A stretch of 64,000 bases of DNA from Magnaporthiopsis rhizophila (taxonomy: Eukaryota; Ascomycota; Sordariomycetes; Magnaporthales; Magnaporthaceae), in contig PYSS01000007.1 of assembly GCA_003049465.1 (NCBI GenBank), positions 124,001-188,000 on the forward strand. Direction: 5' to 3'. The translations under genes were made by a program, and so were the position numbers. The notes under the pieces were generated by a model. It ran no database searches, was not told where the DNA came from, and saw only the letters and a program-made list of their open reading frames with translations. The first letter of the stretch is position 1; every line of letters begins with the position of its first letter. Below are positions 22,425-33,139 of the stretch, piece after piece.

Positions 22425-23324
22425 GCCAAAGCCTTCGTCACAACACCTCATCTTCTCACTCGGATACCCAATATGCATCAAATAATCGACGACCTTTCGG
22501 CGCACATACCGCGGTTTATGTGCCGCCCTGTACTTGACGAGAGGGACGGGGAGAAACCCATGCAAAGATTCTCGGCCCTTTATCCGTTCCCTTTCGTTTT
22601 CCCTTTTCTCTTCCCTATTTTTTCTAGGTCTTTTTCTAGTACTATTATTACTATCATCCTCTGATCTTTTTCTTCACCGTGTCACGTTATTTCTCTATTT
22701 ACCCTAACTTTTTCGTTGCTGGGTTTCTGTAGTTGACGTTTATGTCTGTCGATTATGACGCTATACAGTAGCGGCCTGCTTGTCAGATCTTTACGGCCTT
22801 TCGACGATTTGGAGACCGGATGGGGGATCTGTTTGCATTTGAACGTGGAAAAGCGAGAGCTCAACAAAGGCCTATCTAATTCGCTGAAGTCGGCCACTTG
22901 TCTGCCCGGTGTGAATTGCTGCTATGTAATGCTCAAAGTGGCTTGACTACCCCAACTATCAATGATTGTGACGCTTGTAAATTGTGATAACGACGGAAAT
23001 CTCCTCCGGGTCTAGTTGAAGGTGTGAGGGGCATGTCGAGAGCAATACATGGTCTGGTGTTATGTCTACCGCAATATGCTTTTAGACGTGGGCGGCCTAC
23101 CCTGGCGGTTTGGTCTCTCGGCGAAGGGCCCAAGAAGTACACATATATAGTACTTGGTCCTCCAAGGAGGATGTCATCATCGACCTCCTTGTACACGATA
23201 ACGGCTAGGCATCCAAGACGGCTGCCAAGAGAAGGGCATCTTCTGCCTAGGTAGATAGATACCTAGGTCATAGGCAGCTCACAGCCAGGGCTTTTGCTCG
23301 GCATCCAGCCGGCTCTCCGGTTTT
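22425..23324. other. Convergent 3' flanks of the Galpha and DUF3716 genes
   Basis: 900 non-coding bases, pyrimidine-rich just after the Galpha stop codon. A paired CCTAGGTAGATAGATACCTAGG element lies at about 23246-23267. No gene seen. Confidence 0.5.
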
Positions 23325-24957
23325 TCACGAAGTCCCGTCCCCGGCCGGGTCGTGGACGGGCTGGCCGGCGGCATCGGCCTCGTGAGCCTCGTGGTCCTCG
23401 CTGGCGACAATCTCCTCGTACTGCAGAATCTCCAAGGCCAGCTGCTTGGCGGCTATCTCGACCTTGATCAGCTGCCTCGCCTTCTTGTCCGCGGCGCGGA
23501 CGTCGGACATGCAGCGTTCGACCATGTACCTGACGGCGGCATCCGTCATGCTGAAGCTCGATTCGAAGTTGATATTTCCGGCCGGGGCGCTGGGCGGCGG
23601 AGCCAGAGCCAGGGGGCTGTGCACGGCATAGGGGTCCTGGGAGGAGGACCCGACGGCAGTCTGCAGAGCCTGAGCTTGATTCTGTCCCTGCTGGGAAAGA
23701 GGGTGGCCTTGCAGGTTCCGAGTCTCTGATTTGCGGTTTTGACAATGTCAGCTCCCCAGCCCTGGAACGCCGTCATATGCGCGGGAACAGCATAAGTAGG
23801 CAGCCAGCGGCAGACGTACCATGAAAAGAACACCTTGCACCGGATGCGTTGAACCAGCAATTGGCACAGCTCCCACACATTTGGCCGTCAACAATAACGC
23901 ACGACGTCCAGGGGCCATGGCCCTTGCGGCAGTTTTTGCAGGGCTGGAGCACCTCCTCGCCAGCAATGTGGGCGAACAGCGCCTCTACGTTGCTACGGCG
24001 AGCCAGGTTCAGCGACTGCTCGGGCCGACGCTGCTGGGCGTGTCGTACCCCAGGTTCCCTGGCAAGGCGCTTGGCCAGAGCCGATTCTATGACGAAACCG
24101 GAGTAGCCGGACGCGCTTGCCATGTCCTCGGTCAAGCGCATCTGACTGATGAACTCGAGGCCATGGTGATGCGCCGGAGCGGTGGCAGGGTTGCGTTCGT
24201 GGGCGTGGGCATGAGCATGGGCATGGTCCGGATCGTGTTCAGGATCGGGTTGGTCATCGTGATGATGGCCGTGTGCATGTGCGTGTGCGTTTGGGTGGGC
24301 TTGTGCGTGGGCGTGGGCGTGAGTGTGGTCGTGGCCGTTTTCGGGACGGTCATCATCCTGGCCCTGACCATTATTGTGACTGTGACTGAGCGAATGGGCG
24401 TGGGCGTTGTGGTGGTGGTCGAGGCCGTGGATATGGGCATGAGGCTGAGCGAGTCCGACCTGCGGCGGCGAGCTATACGACGACGGCACGGGGCCGGAAG
24501 CGTCGAGCAGACTGGGGCCAGCGGCAAGAAGGTTAGTATCGGTGCTCAGATCCATGTCCTGGGCGGCCGTGTCGGAGATATCGACGGTCTTGGAGGAGAT
24601 GGCGTGGTCGTCGTGGAGGGGGTCGTGGTCGGGCTTGAGATTGGCATCAGGAATGTGCAGGTCTACCATGTGTTGGTGATGTTGCCCCTGGAGGTGGTGT
24701 TGGTGAGCATGCGCCTGCTGCTGCTGATGCTGTTGATGCTGATGTTGCTGTTGTTGTTCCTGCTGGTGCTGCTGGTGCTGCTGCTGCTGGTGGAGAGCGT
24801 GAGGGTCGTCCAAGTGTTGGTGCTGGCGCCCCTGTTGCTCGGCAAGGACGGCGGCGGCGGTCAGCATCTGGCGGTTCTGCCGGCGGCCAGCAGTCGGCGA
24901 CGACGGCTTGGTGACCTTGTTGAGGCCGGTGCGGGCGGGGCGGACGGTGCCCGTCAT
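23325..24957 (-). CDS. DUF3716-type Cys-rich fungal protein with His/Gln-rich N-terminal half
   Basis: Function unknown. Exons 24957-23820 and 23725-23325 (intron 94 bases, branch CTGAC) give 512 residues. Residues about 46-97 are Gln/His-rich; about 172-265 are His-Ala-rich (repeated H-A-H-A-H); the region between is acidic and Ser/Pro-rich. Residues about 338-379 form a compact Cys cluster, C340, C343, C353, C361, C364, C367 and C376, in PCKNCRKGHGPWTSC and GQMCGSCANCWFNASG, which I match to the fungus-specific DUF3716 family. The C-terminal exon ends in a predicted helix-rich region (VRYMVERCMSDVRAADKKAR and beyond) and an acidic tail. The Cys cluster suggests metal binding; a transcriptional or chromatin role is only a guess. 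Confidence 0.72.
24162..24445 (-). repeat. DNA encoding the His-Ala-rich tracts of the DUF3716 protein
   Basis: Degenerate alternating codons for His and Ala (with Asp, Asn, Pro and Gln interruptions) make an imperfect short-period repeat on this strand. On the plus strand the same stretch reads as G/T-rich GTGGGC/GTGCGT units and creates a long but meaningless antisense open frame. Confidence 0.8.
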
Positions 24958-25409
24958 GCCGTATGGCTTCGGCCGGCCGCGGGCACTGGTGCTGGTCGCC
25001 CTCCCCGCCTATCGCGTTGGTGTCGTCGTGGGTGCACAGAGATGCTGGCGTGGCCAGCCAGGGTGCGCGCCGAAGAAAGTAGCTCCGGCGAACTGGCGAT
25101 GGAGAAGAAGCAAGGCAAGCGAAGACGGCGACGCAGCAGCTGGTGTCAGCTGTCCAGTGGTGGCGCGACGAAGCAAAAGGATCTGACCGATTCGTCAATT
25201 GGCGGGGTCGGCGAAAAGTGGGTGGCCGCAAAGCACCCCAGACATAGTGAGACTGAACCGATACTTTTGTGTCCCTTGTAACTTGGGTGCCCTGCAAGCG
25301 TTATTTTCTGAGGTTCGGTACGAGCATCGATGTACCTGTACAAGCCCACAGGTGCTACATACTGTGGCCTCTATTGTGGACTCGTCCTCCTCAGCTCAAT
25401 GTCGGATTT
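24958..25409. other. Upstream region of the DUF3716 gene
   Basis: About 450 bases between two minus-strand genes, holding the DUF3716 promoter and the CDC123 3' end. Nothing else recognised. Confidence 0.45.
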
Positions 25410-26790
25410 CTACTCCCTGGCGTTGCTGCTCCCATCAACCATGCGCTTCCACTCGTCTGCAAATACCCTCAGTCCCCCTTCGCCGGCCGCACTGGCATCG
25501 ATAACATCTTTAGGCAGCTTGTGTGCAGAGTATTGTGACGAGAGCAAGTTTGAGGTGATGGGGTCGTCCTCGTCCACCAGTCGCAGCTCTGGCTCCAGGC
25601 CGTCATCGCCGTCGTCCTCGTCCGTCGTCTCGCCCAAATCACTCTGTCTCTCGGGTGGCATATTATGTGCGTCGTTCTCTCCACGTGTGCCCAGCACAGG
25701 CCGCGACACTCGGATGTCTAGGAGCTCCTCCCAGTCGAACAGCAACGAATCGGTCCGGGGTGCCCAGGGGTTGATGTCGATTAGCCGAGCCCTCGACAGC
25801 CCGTCCGACGCGCCGTCGGACCCCTCCGGGATGTAGACGTCGAAAACGAAGGAGCCGTCTGGAAAGGTGAATCGTAGGACGTTCGCAAAAAGATCCCTGA
25901 CACGGTTGACTATCGACTCCCTCAAACCCGCAAGGAACGGGTAGTGCTTCAGGTCGCGCTGCGAGATGGCCACTAGGTTCCTCTGTTTGACGAAGCAGCG
26001 AAACTCGAGCGCCGTCTGGGGCTTGAAGTATGGCCGAAGAACCAACACCGGTGCGAAGCCCAGTGCCGCCGGTGCATCCAGTGTCCCCCTGGCCTGGGGC
26101 TGCCGCTGCTGGTTTGGCGCGGGCATGCAGCCGTCAAAAGTGTTCTCGAGGTCGTGGCTGATGAAGCTTGAGCTCTTAAGCAGCAGGTAGACGTCATCGG
26201 GTGTTGTGCAACGCATGGTATTCTTATCCATCATGATCCAGGTTGCATCCTTGGGCGAGGACCAGTTCAGTTTCGGGACAACCTGGCCGCCGAGCCGCTT
26301 GATCTCATCCTTGATCCGCTGGTGCAGCTCAGGGAAGCGCAAGTTGGGTGGCCGCCGTCGTGCCTGGCGCTGGCCGCCGTCTTCCGATTCGCTATCTGAG
26401 TCCGAGGCAGGCTGGGGTTGGAAGACTCCTGTGGCTATCGACGGCTCCCACTCATCCTCCGACTCCTCGTCGCCACCGGCCTCACGGCCGTTAGCTTCCT
26501 CGTCCGCCAGGATGATGCCATCCTCCCGCAGATAGTCGACAAACTCAGGCGACAGCCTAATGATGGATGACTTTAGGCAGGACGTGCGGTATCTAACTCA
26601 TGTTCTTGTTAGCACTGATCATTGCCATCCATATGTATCGTTCTTGGAGACAATACCTAGGGAACCACGCATCATATGAGCAGTTCAGTATATGATCCCT
26701 AGTGACGGGTGGGAACTGTGCCGGCGGCTGTTGGGCTGGGGCCGAGCCCGAGGGCACCTGCGCGGCCGACCCATTCTCAAAGCTAGGCAT
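25410..26790 (-). CDS. CDC123: Cdc123/D123 family, eIF2 assembly chaperone
   Basis: ATP-grasp-fold protein that helps assemble the eIF2 alpha-beta-gamma trimer and so controls translation initiation. Exons 26790-26657 and 26592-25410 (64-base intron with a GCTAAC branch site) give 438 residues. The family start is seen as C-S-Y-D-A-W-F-P-R-Y-R-T at the exon junction, then SIIRLSPEFVDYLREDG. ATP-grasp-like features follow: LNWSSPKDATWIM, the conserved VLRPYFKPQTALEFRCFV, FVFDVYIPE, and the metal-binding region LIDINPWAPRTDSLLFDWEE. Acidic disordered stretches lie at about residues 75-105 and near the C terminus. It is divergent from CWC21. Confidence 0.95.
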
Positions 26791-27302
26791 TGGCAGAGTA
26801 GAGGCAAGCAGTCCTCTTGATATAAAATATTATTCGCTTGCCTGTTCCCTAAGCACTTTGGTCAAGGAAAAGGACGTGTTCCAAGGACTGGGCGATCCGC
26901 AAGGCACTGCTTGTAGATGCGAGGAATCTAGGTCGGCAAGCGTTTTATGTGAGAATATTTATACAGTGAGCTTGTGACTCAGTATTTTCGCTCCTCGTTT
27001 AGCGATGACTGCTCAGCCAGCGTTGGGCATCGGCCTCGCCTCTAGATTGCTGGCTGGCGGGGTCGTTGGTGGCGGAAAACCCCCCAGGCCGCCCGCAAAA
27101 TAGCCCCAGCCCCAGCCTAGGCCCCGCCGAAGTTCTTGCGTCACTCCTCCAAAGCGAACGCGCTCGCGTCAGGCGACAGGGTCCACTGCCCAGACAAGCC
27201 CAGGAACTGCATCTCGACCGAACATCACACTGCGACATCCTCTATCACAGCCCGAAACGATTTGCGCCGTCTTAAAGCACCAACCCAGCACTTCGAACAT
27301 CC
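26791..27302. other. Divergent promoter region, CDC123 / CWC21
   Basis: 512 bases between outward-pointing start codons. No gene or repeat recognised. Confidence 0.5.
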
Positions 27303-27928
27303 ATGTCCGACAACGTCGGCCTCTCGACGCCCAGGGGCAGCGGCACCTCGGGCTACGTGCAGCGCAACCTCGCCCACATCAGGCCCAGGGACGCCGCCGC
27401 CCCCTACCCGCCGAGGGACCTGGACAGCCTGCGCCACAAGCAGCGACAGCCGGACAAGGCCATCCTCGAGCACGAGCGCAAGCGCGAGGTCGAGGTCAAG
27501 GTGTTTGAGCTGAGGGACAAGCTCGAGGAGGAAGAGTGAGCTGAGCCGATCCCACCACCGTTTTCTTCCCCAGCCAGCCAGCCAGCCAGCCATAAAAAAC
27601 GGTCAGCCACTGACGCGAAAAAAATCCACAACATCACAGGCTCGAAGAAGACGAAATCGACAAGCGCTGCGACGAGCTCCGGCAGAAGCTGCTGGCCGAC
27701 ATGATGGACAGGGGGGCAGCGGCGGCGGCGGCGGCGGTGCGCAGGGACCTCAAGATGCACAAGGTGCACGAGCTCGCCGACGCAAAGATCAAGGAGAGCG
27801 AGCGGCTGCGGCGCGCCCTCAAGATCAGCAAGGACTACGAGGAGGGCGGCCACTGGAAGAGGCAGGAGGAGAGGCTGCAGAAGTCGCTCCAGAACGAGCC
27901 GCCGGCCAGGGACGAGCGTGCGGACTGA
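27303..27928 (+). CDS. CWC21: Cwc21 pre-mRNA splicing factor (SRRM2-related)
   Basis: Spliceosome component that sits near the catalytic centre beside Prp8 and Snu114; orthologue of the N terminus of human SRRM2. Exons 27303-27535 and 27640-27928 (104-base intron) give 173 residues. The N terminus is diagnostic: NVGLSTPRGSGTSGYVQRNL, which threads into the active site in known structures. The cwf21 domain follows (about residues 55-100, L-E-H-E-R-K-R-E-V-E-V-K onward), an acidic/basic coiled region interrupted by the intron at the E-E-E-E run. The tail is charged and Ala-rich (seven Ala after D-R-G). Confidence 0.95.
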
Positions 27929-29050
27929 CTGATGATGAGCATTGTTTCTTGTCGTCCTTGGGTGCAAATCGGTTTTCGCCCCCCCCCCCCCCCCCCCCCC
28001 CCCTTCTTTTTTTTCAATTTATTCCTCCAGACGGTGTCCCACCTGGACAGATATACGCGTCTGCGTCTCTCTGGCTTTGATACATGTCTAGGTAATCTTG
28101 GCTCTATTGTCTTGCCTTATGTTTTCTTCTTCTTCTTCTTCTTCTTTTCGTCCTTTTTCTACCCCTTCCTTTTATATCACGGGCATGGTTATCAGATATC
28201 CCATGGACACATTCACCTTGGCTGGCACGGGTACTTTTGTATCACGAAGCAATGAGGATTTTGTATATATATCGACATATTTTTCGCAATCGACAACAGC
28301 CAACATGACAGCATATCGAATAATGCCCTTGGAGCCAATCATCCAAATTCGGCCCAAGTAAATCGTCCGCCGAACACTGTTGAATGAAACTTGCGCGTGC
28401 CTATCCATGGGCCGGGGCAGCCATCCTGGCCTGCCTGGCGCTTGTTGGACGGTCTATCGTCCTTCCCATCAGAGCCTCGATCCCCTCCATCCAAGCCTCC
28501 CGGGGCGGGGAGTAAAAAAAAAAAAAACGCCAAACCAATGCGACCAAATCCAATCAAGTCTGCCGCCCGTGCCGCCTCGAATTACCGAGCCCTTGCATGG
28601 CCCAGAGGGGAGAGAACAGCAGCAGCAGCATCGGCGATATCATCAAGGACAGACTCGCACCCAGCGGCCCGGCCCGTCTCTACCGCACCTGCCTGCCCTA
28701 CGTATCTGCAGGCCGCGGCCAGCGCTTCTCTCGGTTGTCGCCACAGGCTCGCGCTTAATCTTGTCTCCTCTCTCCCTGAACGCCGTGGTCATCATGATCG
28801 TCAACAACAAGATGCTGCGGAAAAGACTTATGTACATTCGAAAGCAGGGCTTGTTCATGATAATCAATCATTAGAGTGTCTCCTGCCGTAGCCGCCGTGT
28901 GCACTTCTCAGGCATGTGCCGACAAGGCCCATAACGATGGCTGTTCGTCTTGTTATTTTGGAGGCATTCGCGTTTGTTTATTAGACGCACGGCAACGTGA
29001 GTGTACCCTGTGCGCGCGCCGCCTGTGTTATAGGTGGACGGACACGTCAC
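27929..29050. other. Convergent 3' flanks of CWC21 and the RasGEF gene
   Basis: 1.1 kb of non-coding sequence with a C25 tract at 27979-28003, a CTT microsatellite near 28124-28147 and an A-rich patch near 28515-28527. Overlapping short frames near 28380-28890 are not supported. Confidence 0.5.
27979..28003 (+). repeat. Poly(C)25 tract
   Basis: Uninterrupted C run immediately followed by a T-rich stretch, about 50 bases after the CWC21 stop codon, so probably in its 3' UTR. Confidence 0.95.
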
Positions 29051-32000
29051 TCAGAGGAAGCCGGACTCGGCCAAAACCCTGCAGATCCGAGGTGAAACAG
29101 CGTCAGTGGTCATCCAAGCAAACACAGGAGACAAGACATTGGATCCTAGCAGAGGCTCAAGTGACTCACCTCACAATCTTCTCGTCCTCACGCTCGCGAG
29201 GCTCCACCTGTAGACTCTTGTCGTACATCTCGTGCACGTCGCCAGCAGCTGACATGTTGCTGAGGATGTAGTCCTGCAGCTCGTTTACCGGCTGCAGGGA
29301 GTACGCAACGTTTTGATATTGCTGGATGTCGCGTATCACCTCTGCCGTCTTTGCGCGTTTGGCAAAGTTTATCAAGTTGGTCCTCTTGATGATCGAGGGT
29401 ATACCGTCCTCGATGAAGGTGAGATCCGTGAGGTAGACACCTGTATGGCACAAGAGATAACACGGCGCAGTTAGCAAGCGATCAAGCCAGGGCAGCATGA
29501 TACAAGATTGGCGGCTTGGACGTACCGAAAAAGGGTATACAGGGCGGGTTGGACGCGTGGAGTGCCTCCCTGTATTCTCCGAAATTCTTGGTGCTTGCCA
29601 TCAGCCGCCGCATAGTCTCTAGTGTCGTTTGCGTCCTCTGGGTGACAAGGTCCCATGTCCTCTTGAGGCGCGCAATGGGCGCAGTCCCGAGAGCCGAAAT
29701 GATGGACGTCAAGGTAGAGAAATTGTTCAAGGCACGGCATTTCTGTCGGTTGCGTCGTCAGCACAGCAAAAGACACCCGAATATCTAACAAACATTTGGA
29801 GGAACACTTACGTCAGCCACCGTCACGAAGTGCTTGATGACCACCACTCGCTTCTTCGGGTCGGACTGGGCCAGAATCATCTCGGCCACCCAGTTCGTCA
29901 TCTGGTTGGAGTGCAGGATCAGAGCCTTCACGTTGGGTGCCGCTTCAGGCGCGCCCTCTGGGATCTTCTTCTGCCACGTCTTGTTCAGGCACTCCGTGGG
30001 CTTGATCTTGGCATACAGTCTCGATTCGATGATGGTGAGCTGCCGCGCGAACTCGATCGGGTCAATGTCAAGGAACTTGAGTTTCTTCATGTTCTTGGGC
30101 ATGATTGGTGGCGGCGTGGGCTGGTTCGGGTTCTGTATCAGGCGTCGCGCCCCTGCCTCCTTGCCACTCAGCCGTTGGTCCAGCAGACCCATGAGCGGCG
30201 CCGAGCCCGGGGTCTCGGTGGACCTGACCGTGTCTCGCGCGAACGTGTAGACATCACGGATCAGTTGCTTGGTCTCGTCCAGGCTCGAATCTTCCATCCA
30301 GAAGTTGTCAAACCAGTTCTTCATGATGTTGACCACGCGGAAACGAATCAGTTTCTGTTTCCTCTCTCTCCAGATTTCAAAGTCTGGCTGGCTAAGCCCT
30401 TCTGGAGGCTGAATCCCGAACCTCTTGACCAGGAGCTCGAAGAGCTCCCGCGCCGTGGTGAAGGAACGGTAGGTCAACAAGAAGGTATTGTTGAAGCTCG
30501 AATCGAGCTTGTCGTGACGCGTCAGCTGCTCCACGAGTGCGAGGAGTGAGCCGCCCTTGACCGTGGCTGGCTGCGTCTTGGTATCCCACGATATGTCGTC
30601 TTCGTGATCCAGTCGGAGGAAGTCCGGTGTGTCGTCGACCTGTGCCTGTGGCGAGGGGTCCTCGCCCAGCAGCTTCTTGAGCTTGGCGTAGTCTCCGCCC
30701 TTGCGGAAGTTGGCGTTCGGCACCGTGTCTCCGTCGTTGAAAGACTGTGTCTGCATAAAGGCTGGCCGCTGCGGGTTGGCCACTCCACGAGACTCGTTTC
30801 GCTGGTGCGACGGCTGATATGGCATCGTGTCCGTACGCCTGATGGTTTCGCGCTGGAACTGATCTTCCCGCACTCGCGGCTCGGTGTGCTGCTGCTGGCT
30901 GTTGAACTGGACTTGCTCCGACAGGAGCTGTAGCGAGAAGCCGATATGAGACGAGTTGGTTTCGAGGGCCCTCCCGCACTGCCGCACGTACTCGAGCCTG
31001 TTCTCAAGCGCCTCGCCCCGAACCTCGGACCATTCATCGGCGAGGGGCCCTGCAACAGCCTGGCAGCCGAGTATCAAGTCTGATATGTTGTCATATAAAC
31101 TTTGTTTGTTGGTGCCAAAGTCTGACAATTGAGGTGTTTGGAACGTGTTGCCGAGTGAGGATAGGTCAATCGACTCGATCATGGCGATCCACGGCTTGAA
31201 CGTTTCCAGCACCTTGACTCCTGCAGCGCACACGTTGTTGCCAATCACTTCGTGGCGGAAGGGGACAACGACCTTGTCGACAACAACCAGGCTCTTGTCC
31301 AGCTCACGTATGCTGGAGACCAGCATCCTTTTGAGCTCGTCTAGCCTCTCGAGGAGCTTGCCGTCCAGGACAGCGGTGGGCTCCGCTGCACCTTCCTCGT
31401 CATCCAGGAAGTTCGCGGTGATGGGGTCGCGGCCGCCGAGGCCATTGTTCTGCCAGCTGCCACCAGCAGTGCTGCCGATGACGAACCCAGGGAAGAGGCG
31501 CGGGATCTCCTCGCCTCTCTGCTGCCTTGCCACTTCGACGTAGCTGAAGACCCCGAGCAGCACCCCGTCCGACTCCTGGAGACACTTTTGCACAGACTCG
31601 GCGTTGGGCCAGTCGGCGGCGGCAATATGTGACGATATTACGAGCTTGGAGAACTTGGACATCATGTCACGAAAGTGCGGGTAAAGGGCCTTGTTGGTTG
31701 AAATGATGGACGGTTGGCCCGAGTGGTTGTCGGTGGTGCCCGAGCCCGCTGCCAGGAGGAGACGGAGGTGGTCAGATATGTCCTCGGCGCGCGCAACGTA
31801 CTCCGATCTGTTGTTGCTCTTTATGGCCTCACGATACCGCTCTATAGACCGCTTCATGCTGTTCACAAGGCGACTCCATGTGAGGGGCGGAGTGCTTCCG
31901 TCGTCGAAGAAAGAACGGGGTATGTTGGCGGCGCTAGGGAGGTTGAAAGTCGTAAACGAGGTAGCTGAGGCAATCATTGGGGTCTGGCTGAGCGCCTGGT

Positions 32001-33139
32001 TCGCGTTGTTGAATGGTTCGTTCCGGCCTCGGGCTGCGGGCGTCTGACCATTGATCGAGTCCATAGACGCAGACGGAGAGAGGGTGCCATTGGGGTTCGA
32101 GCTTCGGTTGCGTGGCTGCTGTTGACGTGTTAGAAGCAGGGCGATGGACTATGTGAACGGCGTCGGGGCTTGAGGCTTGGGTGGTGTTTTGGGATTGGGA
32201 AACATCATGAAGGGGCTGCGGGAAGGAAGAAGGGAAGAAAAAAAGAAAAGGCATCCACTGGACGGAAAGGGGCGTTTGGCATACCGTCGCACGGCTGGGG
32301 CCACCCATCATGATGGATTCGCCCTCGAGTTCCGAAGCAGAATTGACATCGGAGTCGTCGTCCTCATCCTGCGTGAGACCCCGCGCCATCATTTCGGGTG
32401 GTGGGCGCGTCTTTTCGGGGACGTTGACATTCATGCGATCACGAGGCCCGGTCTCGTTGATCGAAGTGGGCGACTCCAGTGGCAGCTCAACGCTCGTCTC
32501 GCCGGTCATGGTGTTGTAGTAGAACAGTCTACCATCGGGCGTCGCCTGCGGTATCCAAAAGTCAGCCCCAGACTTGCTGGCGGCAGGGTCGTCGGGCTTC
32601 TCCAGCGGCAGGGCGCTGGGGCCGTCAGGATCATCATCGTCTTCCTCATCCTCCTCCTCCTCTTCATCATCAAAACTTTCCTCGTAGACGTCCTCGTCGG
32701 GCTCCTCCTCGACGCTTTCGCTAACTCCGTTCTGTTCGGGCTCGGGAAAATCGTCGATTATTTGGCAGTAATTGCTCGGGAACCAGCCGCGAACGCCATT
32801 GATAACGCCATCCCACCAGCCGCTCTCGAGCTGAGTGATGACCTGGATGACATCGCCCTCGTGGAAGCTCAGGCTGGTGCGGTCGTCTGCCTCGTAGTCG
32901 TACAGAGCACGCACATACATGGCGCCGGGGGGCGCGGTGCCCATCATGCCATTCATATGCGTCGTCGAGGGATACGTTGTTTGGTGCGATCGGTTCGGGT
33001 CGCTGTCGTGGTCGTCCAGCGACAGCTGCCGCGAAGACTCGGGGTCTGTTGCTCGGGCAAAGCGAGCCGATGAGGCGATTGGGGCAGATGAGTTCTGAGC
33101 CTGACCAAGAGCCGACACCACGGTCTGTGTCATGAGCAT
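29051..33139 (-). CDS. Ras guanine-nucleotide exchange factor, Cdc25 type, with SH3 domain
   Basis: Activates Ras by GDP/GTP exchange upstream of cAMP and MAPK signalling. Five exons, 33139-32285, 32118-29812, 29742-29526, 29440-29170 and 29078-29051, give 1225 residues. SH3 domain about 74-130 (ALYDYEADDRTSLSFHEGD, ESGWWDG, GWFPSNY), then an acidic run, then a WW-like segment about 193-222 (D-F-W-I-P-Q...G-R-L-F-Y-Y-N). A long helical middle precedes RasGEF_N at about 800-930 (NTFLLTYRSFTTARELFELL) and the catalytic CDC25 domain at about 970-1215 (DIDPIEFARQLTIIE, SNQMTNWVAEMIL, KCRALNNFSTL, GVYLTDLTFIEDG). The last exon is only 28 bases, ending L-A-E-S-G-F-L. The start is the first Met after an in-frame stop; a short upstream exon ending M-S-G-R before GTAAAC (near 33205) cannot be excluded. 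Confidence 0.9.

Noticed and set aside
23821..25281. A 486-codon open frame on the plus strand opposite the DUF3716 gene
   Set aside because: It is the mirror of His/Gln/Ala codon repeats; its Val/Gly/Leu-rich translation has no domain, while the minus strand has good splice sites and a Cys-rich domain.
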